Assembly (NCBI GenBank): GCA_013151705.1 | Contig: JAADHT010000103.1 | Span: 1 to 9,544 of the forward strand | Length of the DNA stretch: 9,544 nt | Direction of reading: 5' to 3' | From: Kiritimatiellota bacterium | GTDB taxonomy: Bacteria; Verrucomicrobiota; Lentisphaeria; Victivallales; JAADHT01 | The notes under the pieces: generated by a model | What the model was told of the DNA's origin: nothing | Seen by the model: only the letters and a program-made list of their open reading frames with translations | Database searches by the model: none | Program-made: the position numbers and the translations under genes | In this document: in pieces, positions 1 to 6,276 of the stretch | Numbering within the stretch: the first letter of the stretch is position 1 | Layout: every line of letters begins with the position of its first letter

Positions 1-1
1 G

Positions 2-76
2 GCCTGGCTGAAATCATTTCGTAACTCAAAACAAGATCAAGCGGATATTGAGAGGTTGAAAGATGAAAAAGATTGA
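2..76 (+). CDS. Possible 3' end of an upstream gene (24 codons visible)
   Basis: Frame 2 is open from the window edge to a TGA at 74-76. It reads as a hydrophilic, charged tail with an AWLKSF start and an IERLKDEKD end, which is plausible as a protein C-terminus. The other two forward frames stop within the first 24 bases, so this is the only forward frame that could carry a gene in from the left. With 24 codons, an open frame by chance is quite possible and no family can be named. It would overlap the small ORF at 63 by 14 bases. Confidence 0.25.
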   Translation, partial: AWLKSFRNSKQDQADIERLKDEKD

Positions 77-188
77 TGATGTATTTGCAAAATTAAGCGA
101 ATTATATGAATTCAACGTGAATATAAAAAAATATAAAATAAAGAAAAAGAATAAAAACATGAGAACGAATCGGTTGAGGAAACTGTGA
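63..188 (+). CDS. Possible small basic protein, 41 residues
   Basis: An ATG at 63 is preceded by AGAGG at 51-55, seven bases upstream, and by an in-frame stop at 57-59, so the start is well defined. The product would begin MKKIDDVFAKLSELYEF and turn strongly basic in its second half (many Lys, Arg and Asn). The DNA is much richer in A and T than the neighbouring genes, and much of the Lys/Asn content simply reflects A-tracts. No domain is recognised. The stop codon sits in the left arm of the hairpin at 185-209. It could equally be AT-rich untranslated DNA; I put it slightly below even odds as a gene. Confidence 0.25.
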   Translation: MKKIDDVFAKLSELYEFNVNIKKYKIKKKNKNMRTNRLRKL

Positions 189-209
189 AACCGTCGATCA
201 ACGGTTCAC
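185..209. other. Hairpin with one bulged A, no clear U-tract
   Basis: GTGAAACCGT (185-194) pairs with ACGGTTCAC (201-209), leaving one bulged A and a six-base CGATCA loop. It overlaps the stop codon of the putative 41-residue ORF and could be a 3' structure. The nearest T-run, at about 244-250, is too far away for a classical intrinsic terminator. Confidence 0.3.
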
Positions 210-262
210 CGGCAAGACGCCAGGTTCATTCGCGGTCAATTGCTTTTTTTGGGGAAGAATTG

Positions 263-291
263 TTGCAACTCGGAAGAGATGAGTATATATT
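263..291 (+). promoter_or_regulatory. Candidate sigma70-type promoter for the N-acetyltransferase gene
   Basis: TTGCAA (263-268, 4/6 to TTGACA) is followed after a 17-bp spacer by TATATT (286-291, 5/6 to TATAAT). Transcription would start near 298, leaving a leader of about 77 bases before the ATG at 375. It is the best-spaced pair in this interval, but the call is by eye only. Confidence 0.35.
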
Positions 292-374
292 TGGAAGGGC
301 TGGTTCGAGTGAACGCAATCAATGCGTTTGGAAAGGCGTTTCTATATCGTGTTTTTGGTTTCAAGGGAGGTTTT

Positions 375-944
375 ATGTCTGATTATTTTGTACATAAGTC
401 TAGTTACGCGGACGAAGGTTGCGTCATAGGGAAAGGAACGAAGATATGGCATTTCAGCCATATTCAGACTGGTGCCATGATAGGGAAAAGGTGTTCCATC
501 GGACAGAACGTCAACATTTCGTCCCGAGCCATCCTGGGCGACGACTGCAAGATACAAAACAACGTCTCGATCTACGACGACGTCGTTTTGGAGGACAACG
601 TCTTCTGCGGTCCTTCGATGGTTTTCACGAACGTCATCAATCCACGCGCGTTCATCGAGCGCAAACACGAATACAAACGTACCTTGGTGCGCGAGGGAGC
701 CACGATAGGAGCGAACGCCACGGTCGTCTGCGGAAACACCATCGGCAGATTCGCTTTGGTCGGGGCGGGCGCGGTGGTAACCAAAGACGTTCCAGACTAC
801 GCTCTCGTGTTCGGATCGCCGGCCCGCGTAATGGGCTGGGTCTGCGAGTGCGGAGTCAAACTGAACTTCGAAGCGAACGCCACCGTCTGCGCCGAATGCG
901 GAAAAACCTACGAGACGCGCGGCGGAATCCGCGTCCCGACCTGA
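375..944 (+). CDS. wbpD: WbpD/WlbB-type sugar N-acetyltransferase (left-handed beta-helix), with Cys4 tail
   Basis: A 189-residue hexapeptide-repeat acyltransferase. The family uses acetyl-CoA to acetylate the 3-amino group of UDP-2-acetamido-3-amino-2,3-dideoxy-glucuronate, a cytoplasmic step in making di-N-acetylated sugars for O-antigen or capsule. Imperfect hexapeptide rungs run from about residue 12 to 150 (IGKGTKIWHFSHI, IGKRCSIGQNVNIS, IGANATVVCGNTIG). The FTNVINPRA stretch (84-92) and the GSPARVMGWVCECG ending (147-160) are typical of this group. C157, C159, C172 and C175 form a zinc-ribbon-like pair, which related proteins often carry. The start at 375 is chosen because AAGGGAGG (363-370) lies just upstream and the MSDYFVHKSSYADEG opening fits the family. 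An open extension back to 240 has no such site and does not resemble the family. Exact sugar substrate is inferred; no other nucleotide-sugar genes are visible. Confidence 0.93.
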   Translation: MSDYFVHKSSYADEGCVIGKGTKIWHFSHIQTGAMIGKRCSIGQNVNISSRAILGDDCKIQNNVSIYDDVVLEDNVFCGPSMVFTNVINPRAFIERKHEYKRTLVREGATIGANATVVCGNTIGRFALVGAGAVVTKDVPDYALVFGSPARVMGWVCECGVKLNFEANATVCAECGKTYETRGGIRVPT

Positions 945-999
945 CCTCCACCACGACACCAAAACACCGAAAAATTACGTTTTTTCAGTGATTCGCCGC

Positions 1000-1028
1000 T
1001 TGACAAGTATGAAAACGCGAGGAATCAT
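1000..1028 (+). promoter_or_regulatory. Candidate promoter for apt
   Basis: A perfect TTGACA (1000-1005) is followed after 17 bp by AATCAT (1023-1028, 4/6 to TATAAT). This predicts a start near 1035 and a leader of about 50 bases before apt. The consensus -35 box and exact spacing make it credible, and it suggests apt is transcribed independently of the acetyltransferase gene 141 bp upstream. Confidence 0.45.
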
Positions 1029-1085
1029 TTAGAACGACGGACACCCCGAGGGAATTATGAGAATAAATCTGAAACGGAGGATGAT

Positions 1086-1610
1086 ATGGGTATTGAATCG
1101 GTGGAAGCGGCTATCAGAGACATCAAGGATTTTCCGAAACCGGGGATCGTGTTCAAAGATATAACCCCGATTCTACAGTCGGGCGAGCTGTTCAAGATCG
1201 TGACGGACGAACTTTGCTCACCGTACGAGAAGAATGTGCCGGACTATATAGTGGCGGTGGAGTCCCGAGGATTCATTTTCGGATCGGCGATGGCGTACAA
1301 ACTCGGGTGCGGCATCATTCCCGTCCGCAAAAAGGGCAAGCTGCCCTACACTACCTACGAGGCGACGTATGACTTGGAATACGGAACAGCCACGGTGGAG
1401 ATGCATGTCGACGCTCTCAAACCCGGGGACGAAGTGATTTTGATTGACGATCTACTAGCCACAGGAGGGACCGCCGGAGCGGCGGTCAGACTCATCGAAC
1501 AACTGGACGCGACGATAACAAGCGTTGATTTTCTCATCGAGCTGGCGTTCCTGAACGGGCGCGCGAATCTTGCGGAATACCCCATCCGCTCATTGATTAC
1601 CGTTGATTGA
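1086..1610 (+). CDS. apt: Adenine phosphoribosyltransferase
   Basis: A 174-residue protein of normal length for Apt, the cytosolic purine-salvage enzyme that makes AMP and pyrophosphate from adenine and PRPP. The N-terminal IRDIKDFPKPGIVFKDITPIL (10-30) is the Apt hallmark. ESRGFIFG (59-66) contributes to the base-binding region, RKKGKLPY (81-88) belongs to the flexible loop, and VILIDDLLATGGTA (117-130) is the PRPP-binding motif with both acidic residues intact. ACGGAGG (1074-1080) precedes the ATG at 1086; a competing ATG at 1081 is too close to it and in another frame. The last 21 bases overlap the 3' end of the opposing propeller gene. No convincing intrinsic terminator follows. Identity is secure. 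Confidence 0.98.
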   Translation: MGIESVEAAIRDIKDFPKPGIVFKDITPILQSGELFKIVTDELCSPYEKNVPDYIVAVESRGFIFGSAMAYKLGCGIIPVRKKGKLPYTTYEATYDLEYGTATVEMHVDALKPGDEVILIDDLLATGGTAGAAVRLIEQLDATITSVDFLIELAFLNGRANLAEYPIRSLITVD

Positions 1611-3110
1611 GACCTGAGTGTCCCGCGGGGGGGGGAATGGTTCACGGTCGAGGGAGGTTCTCAACGTTGAAGGAGCGAGGTCATAGCAGAACAATCTCGT
1701 GAGATCGCGCATCAGAATCCTGGAGCCGGCGACAGCGAGCGGCCCCCATGCGTCGTCGCCGTCGGGAATCGCCTGGAATTTTCCGAGCGTCTCCATCCGA
1801 CTCTCTCCGGGTTTGACCATAAACAAAGTTCCGCCATCGTCGAGAATGATAAATTTGCCGTCGGCGAAGATGTAGGGCCCCAATCCGAATCTCACTCCGC
1901 TGCTCCAAAGCGGTTTTTCGCAGTCTTTCACGGAAAAACAGACGAACCGCTTTCGGAGCCGGCCGGCGTCTTTCGGCAGTATCGAGTATATTTTGCCGTC
2001 AACGCAAACAGGAGTTTGCTGCTCCGAGCATATTCCCTTTCCGGGAGAGTATTTCTGGATGACTTCGACCGTTCCGTCAGCGCCTACTTGAAAAAGCATT
2101 CCTCCTGCCCCGTATCCCGATGTGATGAGAAAACGACCATTTCCAAGATAAACGGGGGACGGCGCCACAACCGAGAAATTCCACTCGGTCGTATGCCATA
2201 AGACGCGTCCCTTGTCGCTCTTTTCGGCCGACACTCCCACTATGCCGCCCAACGCCGCGTAGACATAGGTTCTCACTCCCCGCACGTCGGCTGTGATTAT
2301 CGAGGAGTGCGACATTTTCCATTTGAATTCGTTCGGCACGCTCCAAACAATCTTTCCCGTTTCGCAGTCGACTCCCATCATCAACACGTCAACGCCGCAC
2401 GGCGCTAGAACCGCGACTCCGTCGTCTATCAACGGACATTGCCCCGTATACCAAAACGGGACATCGGCACCCAAGTCCCGAGCCATGTCGATGCCCCATT
2501 TGAAAGCCCCGGTCCGCGAATCCAGGCACATCGCCTGACATTTCGGACCTATCGACACCACGAATCTATCGGTCACCGCCGGAATTGTTCTCGAAATCCC
2601 ATGATTGCGCTTGGTTTTGATGTTGTACCATCTCCGCCAAAGCTCCTTTCCGTCGTCCAGCGAAAGACAACGAAGAACATCGGCTTTGATCTTCTCGTCG
2701 TAATCCAGCAGATAGACTCTGCCATTCAACACCGCCGGCGCCGCATGCCCCTCTCCCAGAAGTTTGACGCTCCAAAGTTCTTTGGGACGCGCCACGCTCC
2801 AATCGTCCGGCAATTTCGCCGGCGCGCCGACAATATTGTCTCTGCGCGAACCGCGAAAACATGGCCAGCCGGAGTGATCGCCGGAAATCCGAACCTTGTT
2901 TGCGGAATAGCTCTTGAAAAACTCGCCTATCTTGACGTTTTCAGAGGTATCCCCAAGCTCCTTTCTCGATGGAGCGTTATCCAACCCTGGCAGACGTTTC
3001 GCGACCTTGCCGCTTCCCGGACGAATCCACACGGCGAACAACAAAGCGAAAGCCATGAGCAGGGATATTGGAAAGATTGCAAAAAAAAATGATTTAACGC
3101 TTGATTTCAT
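1590..3110 (-). CDS. Membrane-anchored PQQ-like beta-propeller protein
   Basis: 506 residues. A hydrophobic segment at about 8-29 is a signal anchor or signal peptide without a lipobox, so the rest is probably exported. GWPCFRGSRRDN (81-92) is the signature found ahead of many PVC-group propeller proteins. Blade motifs of the form D-x-x-[TD]G-x-x-x-W recur: SLDDGKELWRR (150-160), CLDSRTGAFKW (195-205), GVDCETGKIVW (246-256) and weaker copies near 293-305 and 391-402. RDLTRLFCYDL (468-478) is the usual end of the fold. Members are often annotated as BamB-like or PQQ-binding, but cofactor binding is not shown by sequence and the role here is unknown. Residues 481-506 extend past the fold, run through a G9/C9 tract (1627-1635) coding PPP, and overlap apt. 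A length error in that tract would change the end: one extra G gives an earlier stop. No clear Shine-Dalgarno site precedes the ATG at 3110. Confidence 0.9.
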   Translation of the reverse strand: MKSSVKSFFFAIFPISLLMAFALLFAVWIRPGSGKVAKRLPGLDNAPSRKELGDTSENVKIGEFFKSYSANKVRISGDHSGWPCFRGSRRDNIVGAPAKLPDDWSVARPKELWSVKLLGEGHAAPAVLNGRVYLLDYDEKIKADVLRCLSLDDGKELWRRWYNIKTKRNHGISRTIPAVTDRFVVSIGPKCQAMCLDSRTGAFKWGIDMARDLGADVPFWYTGQCPLIDDGVAVLAPCGVDVLMMGVDCETGKIVWSVPNEFKWKMSHSSIITADVRGVRTYVYAALGGIVGVSAEKSDKGRVLWHTTEWNFSVVAPSPVYLGNGRFLITSGYGAGGMLFQVGADGTVEVIQKYSPGKGICSEQQTPVCVDGKIYSILPKDAGRLRKRFVCFSVKDCEKPLWSSGVRFGLGPYIFADGKFIILDDGGTLFMVKPGESRMETLGKFQAIPDGDDAWGPLAVAGSRILMRDLTRLFCYDLAPSTLRTSLDREPFPPPRDTQVSINGNQ

Positions 3111-3159
3111 AATTTGTTAAATTACATTGAGCTGCTCGCGATTCAAGGGCGACTTGTTA

Positions 3160-3172
3160 TTTCACCGTGAAA
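3160..3172. promoter_or_regulatory. Operator-like palindrome between divergent genes
   Basis: TTTCAC-C-GTGAAA is a perfect 6-bp palindrome around one central base. It lies in the 164-bp region between the divergent starts at 3110 (-) and 3275 (+), where a regulator could act on both. I found no convincing -35/-10 pair around it, so the role is a guess. Confidence 0.25.
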
Positions 3173-3218
3173 AATTGTCTCAAAACGTTTTTTTGGAAAA
3201 TGTCAATGTTTGGTTGTT

Positions 3219-3240
3219 ACGGAGTTGTTGGTTGCTCCGT
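3219..3240 (+). other. Hairpin in the leader of the 3275 gene
   Basis: ACGGAG (3219-3224) and CTCCGT (3235-3240) form a perfect 6-bp stem around a ten-base T/G loop. It lies 22 bases before the Shine-Dalgarno site of the gene at 3275. It may be a leader structure or an operator half-site pair. Nothing marks it as a known riboswitch. Confidence 0.25.
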
Positions 3241-3274
3241 GCCGCCAGGAGTCTCTTAAAAAAGGGGGTATGTT

Positions 3275-4189
3275 ATGACTACCGAGTCAAATGAGCCGAA
3301 AGCATCCGGGTCTCCATCGCAAAGCGTCTTTCAGGCTATGTTTCTGATTGCGTGTTTCGCCATCTTCGGACTGTTCGCCTATGATTATCTGAAGAAAAAC
3401 AAGGAGATCGCCGAGTACAAGAGCCAGGAATCGACAAGAGCCAAAGAGTCTGAAGCCAGGGCTCGTGAACTGGAGGTCAAACTGACGAAAGTCAAAGAAT
3501 TGGCCTCTCTCTACAAAAAAACATTGAGAGAGAACACCAGAAACAGCGAGTTGGCGGAAAACGCGATGAAGCCCAGGGACGAGATTGTCAACGTGTCACC
3601 GAAGCAATCAAAACAAATCGCCGTCAAATCGTTCGCGTCTGAAGACGACGACGTGGTCAGAATCAACATCGCTAGAAAGGTCTCATCCGATTTGGCTCCA
3701 ATCATATCGAAGGTGAACAAATCGCAAAACCTCACCAACGAGAAACTCGACAAGGCCATAGCGGATCTCATCACCTTGTTGGACAAGGAGACGGAAAAAA
3801 GCCAGAAGATCGCCAAGAGCTTGACAAAAGCTCTCGTGATGGAGAGGCGCAGAGGCGACAAATTACAAAGAAAACTCACTCTGACCAATGAGGTTGTAAC
3901 CGAGCTATCCACTTTCACCTCTGAATTGGGTACGCTGTATGTGAACGCGCACGAGGACGATTCAGTGCTTGGAAACATCGGCACCGCGGCAATGGCGCCG
4001 GTGAAAGTGCTTCAAAACACACTATCCCTCAACTTCTGTTTCGGCCGCGACAAAAGAGACGCCGAAAAGATTTTCAAAAAGCGTCTGAAACAAATAATGG
4101 CCCGCTATCGCAGGATACAAGTCGCCGGGACGTATCGTCCGCGCAAATCGCGCAAATCAAAAGTGAAAGAGCCCAAACTCAAAAAATAA
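3275..4189 (+). CDS. Membrane-anchored coiled-coil protein of unknown function
   Basis: 304 residues, not recognised. A short polar N-terminus (1-17) is followed by one hydrophobic segment at about 18-37 (AMFLIACFAIFGLFAYDY), then long charged heptad-like stretches at about 38-90 and 150-215, rich in Lys, Glu, Arg and Ala, consistent with coiled coil. A less polar part around 216-256 (TSELGTLYVNAHEDDSVLG, then APVKVLQNTLSLNFCFG) precedes a very basic tail (257-304). This is the architecture of a single-span protein with a rod-like body. Which side the body occupies is not certain: basic residues just after the span (KKNK) would favour a cytoplasmic body, which would fit a tail binding nucleic acid or lipid head groups. 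AAGGGGG (3262-3268) is a strong ribosome site. It ends 13 bases before the next gene, so the two are probably co-transcribed. Confidence 0.85.
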   Translation: MTTESNEPKASGSPSQSVFQAMFLIACFAIFGLFAYDYLKKNKEIAEYKSQESTRAKESEARARELEVKLTKVKELASLYKKTLRENTRNSELAENAMKPRDEIVNVSPKQSKQIAVKSFASEDDDVVRINIARKVSSDLAPIISKVNKSQNLTNEKLDKAIADLITLLDKETEKSQKIAKSLTKALVMERRRGDKLQRKLTLTNEVVTELSTFTSELGTLYVNAHEDDSVLGNIGTAAMAPVKVLQNTLSLNFCFGRDKRDAEKIFKKRLKQIMARYRRIQVAGTYRPRKSRKSKVKEPKLKK

Positions 4190-4202
4190 AAAAGGTGAAT
4201 AA

Positions 4203-5315
4203 ATGAAACGCGCCTCCATTCGATCGATTGTTTTCGCATCCTCGCTCCTCTTCATCGCCGCACTCCCTTCGAATGCCGACGACAAAGGGACATACTTCGC
4301 CATCGGAGAATTGGACGTTCCGAATTTCATGAGCGCGGTAACCGATTTAGGAGCTTTCGCTGAAAAAGTGACACCCGGCACTTCAATGATGTTGGCCGGT
4401 GGCGCTATGGCCCTCTCCTTTAAATACCCCGGGTTCGATTTGAATTCCGGCATAAGAGCGATCGGCTACGCCAACTCCGAAGATCCATTGAAGAAATCGC
4501 GTTACACCGTGATTTTGACGCCATCAGGGGCGGTTGATATCAAAGATCGTTTCAAAACCGGAAAGACAACGCTGTTCGTCAAAAAGCTGGACGGAAAGGT
4601 GTTGCTGTCAAATTCGATGGATTTTCTCAACACGTTCAAAAAACTGCCGGCGTCTCCGAAATTCACTACGGAAATCAAAGGTGTCGCAAAAGGCAGAAAA
4701 CCGATTATCTACATCAAATCACTGCCGGCGCACTTTTTCGACAAAGCTGGCGACTTGCTGCCGTCGCTCAAATCACTGATATCGCAATACCCCATCGGCA
4801 ACACCACTCTTCCTACTGACGCGGCGGCATCCGGGGACGGGAAGAAAACTGCAAGCGAGAACGCCACCGAAACTTTTTTCAGGCAATGCGATTCAATAGA
4901 GACACGCGTCTACGCGTCTCAAACAGCCTTGATACTGCATTTCACTCTCACTCCGTCCGCGGGCTCCAAGTTCCAAGCCGCAATGAAACCGTTGAAAGGT
5001 GAAATGACTTATGACGCGCTCGACGATCTAGTCTCCAAGGTCATCGGCGACCCGGCTTTCCGTCTCAGCGCGCAATTCGACAAGACCGTCGATTCGCTTT
5101 CGGGAGAGACCGGCGACAAAGTTGACGCCAAAACGCTTTTGGCGACTCTACCGAAGTTGCAATTTTCAGCGCGAGACTCGCGAATGTTGGTGGAATTCAA
5201 ACTTCCTCCTGAAATCCTCCGCGCCGTTTTGCTTGAGGCGGGCTTGATACAAAAACCCGAAAACCAACGCGAATCGCAAAATTCATCGTCCGTTGACGGA
5301 AGCGGAAGCAAATAA
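4203..5315 (+). CDS. Secreted protein of unknown function
   Basis: 370 residues, not recognised. Residues 1-25 are a clear Sec signal peptide: basic start (MKRASIR), hydrophobic core, and a likely cleavage after SNA (23-25) before DDKG. The mature part opens GTYFAIGELDVPNFMSAVTDLGAFAEKV. It alternates predicted strands and helices in two halves separated by a polar linker at about 205-222, and the second half (TRVYASQTALILHFTLTP, 234-251) resembles a repeat of the strand pattern in the first half (KSRYTVILTP, 98-107). The C-terminus (350-370) is a Ser/Asn/Gly-rich tail. AAGGTG (4192-4197) lies five bases before the ATG. The gene follows the coiled-coil gene after 13 bases and ends just before a strong terminator, so the pair forms one unit with that terminator. 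A periplasmic or outer-membrane role is inferred from the signal only. Confidence 0.88.
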   Translation: MKRASIRSIVFASSLLFIAALPSNADDKGTYFAIGELDVPNFMSAVTDLGAFAEKVTPGTSMMLAGGAMALSFKYPGFDLNSGIRAIGYANSEDPLKKSRYTVILTPSGAVDIKDRFKTGKTTLFVKKLDGKVLLSNSMDFLNTFKKLPASPKFTTEIKGVAKGRKPIIYIKSLPAHFFDKAGDLLPSLKSLISQYPIGNTTLPTDAAASGDGKKTASENATETFFRQCDSIETRVYASQTALILHFTLTPSAGSKFQAAMKPLKGEMTYDALDDLVSKVIGDPAFRLSAQFDKTVDSLSGETGDKVDAKTLLATLPKLQFSARDSRMLVEFKLPPEILRAVLLEAGLIQKPENQRESQNSSSVDGSGSK

Positions 5316-5323
5316 TAAAACAC

Positions 5324-5364
5324 AAAAAATCCCGAAAAAGCCGTCAACTTTTTCGGGATTTTTT
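5324..5364. terminator. Bidirectional intrinsic terminator, 17-bp perfect stem
   Basis: AAAAAATCCCGAAAAAG (5324-5340) and CTTTTTCGGGATTTTTT (5348-5364) are exact reverse complements around a seven-base CCGTCAA loop. The flanking A6 and T6 provide a U-tract on either strand. It ends the plus-strand pair (last stop 5315) and the minus-strand kinase gene. The kinase stop codon (5344-5346) lies in the loop, so its last six codons are part of the stem. Confidence 0.95.
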
Positions 5365-6204
5365 CCGCAACGACCTTTTTCGTATACTATCCGCCTTTCT
5401 GAAGACCGCTTTGATAAGTTTTTTGTCTCTTCCAATCCCCTCCCCCGCGATTTTCGCGTAAATCCTCCAGAATAGTCGAAGGTCGACCGCATCCGCGCAA
5501 TCAAAGGCGGAATAGAGCAACTGCCCCAAATCCTTGACGCGCCAACGCCGCGAAAACCGTGGTCCGATTATTATCCTCTGCAAATCGATCGGAAGCACTT
5601 GAAACGACTTTCGCTCTTCGGAAGTTTCGGACGATTCGCCCTCCTTCACGAAAAGGTGGACCAAATAGAAATCCTGATGCGCGAATTGCGCGGAGTGCAT
5701 TTTTCCAGCAAGCTCGGCGATCACCGAAATCAATTCGGAACGACGCTTTCTGTTTTCATCGCCGTTAAGTTCGGGAAGAAGGTCCGACGCCCTTTTGTAG
5801 TTAGTTACGCCAAGAGTCAGCAAAACCGATCGACCATCAGGAAACCGACCGGCGGCGATGGGCTCCATCGTTGGAATACCAGCAGCGTGAAAGGCGATTA
5901 TGGATTCCCATTCGTGCAACGCGCCCGAAGGGAAAAAAGGTCTGAAAGAGGTTATTCCTTTGAAATACTCCTTGAATGGAAGAGGAAGATAGCGTTTCAG
6001 GTAGGTCTCGACTTGGGCTCCATCGAAACAGAGACTCACCCGCTCCGTACCGCGTTCGGCAAGTTTTTTTTTGACGGACTCGCCATCAAGACTCCATAGA
6101 TCGACAAGAGACTTTATCCCATTCGCCACCAAATAGCGTTGATATGCGGCGTTGACCAGCAAACGCCCCCCATCCATTGTTTCAACTTCAATCTCTCCGG
6201 GCAT
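5344..6204 (-). CDS. WaaP/InaA-type lipopolysaccharide core kinase
   Basis: About 286 residues. The family is a protein-kinase-like fold that phosphorylates heptose or Kdo in the inner core of LPS at the cytoplasmic face, strengthening the outer membrane. Numbering from the ATG at 6204: YLKRY (68-72) holds the likely ATP-binding Lys; LHEWESIIAFHAAGIPTMEPIAAG (96-119) is the helix-C region; KMHSAQFAHQDFYLVHLFV (168-186) is the catalytic loop, with H176 and D178 matching the usual HxDxxxxH; PIDLQRI (205-211) supplies the metal-binding Asp. RVKDLGQLLYSA (222-233) follows as in WaaP relatives. The C-terminus is highly basic. I prefer ATG 6204 because AAAAGG lies nine bases upstream. A TTG at 6222 would add six residues. 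The lectin-like gene ends 72 bp upstream on the same strand and may be co-transcribed. Exact sugar substrate is not shown. Confidence 0.88.
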   Translation of the reverse strand: MPGEIEVETMDGGRLLVNAAYQRYLVANGIKSLVDLWSLDGESVKKKLAERGTERVSLCFDGAQVETYLKRYLPLPFKEYFKGITSFRPFFPSGALHEWESIIAFHAAGIPTMEPIAAGRFPDGRSVLLTLGVTNYKRASDLLPELNGDENRKRRSELISVIAELAGKMHSAQFAHQDFYLVHLFVKEGESSETSEERKSFQVLPIDLQRIIIGPRFSRRWRVKDLGQLLYSAFDCADAVDLRLFWRIYAKIAGEGIGRDKKLIKAVFRKADSIRKRSLRKKSRKS

Positions 6205-6276
6205 TCCAAACCGCCTTTTCAAAAAAAGTCCCGCTCAGCTTCCACAATTCAACAAGTCGGCGGCACTCATGCCGTT

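Noticed and set aside
240..374. N-terminal extension of the acetyltransferase to ATG 240
   Set aside because: The added 45 residues do not resemble the family, and the strong ribosome site is directly before ATG 375.
342..962. Minus-strand 206-codon frame antisense to the acetyltransferase
   Set aside because: It mirrors a gene with clear family motifs, has Arg/Asp/Val-rich low-complexity composition and no ribosome site; a codon-bias shadow.
419..991. Plus-strand 190-codon frame inside the acetyltransferase
   Set aside because: Arg- and His-rich product overlapping a confident gene in another frame; a shadow.
2439..3092. Plus-strand 217-codon frame antisense to the propeller gene
   Set aside because: The minus strand carries signal anchor, WPxFRG and blade motifs; the plus frame has Arg/Pro/His-rich composition without domains.
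4899..4920. Palindrome GAGACACGCGT / ACGCGTCTC
   Set aside because: It has a two-base bulge and lies within the secreted-protein gene with normal coding sequence on both sides; probably incidental.
6205..6222. TTG start for the kinase at 6222
   Set aside because: The ATG at 6204 has AAAAGG at good spacing; the TTG lacks a comparable site. It remains possible, adding six residues.
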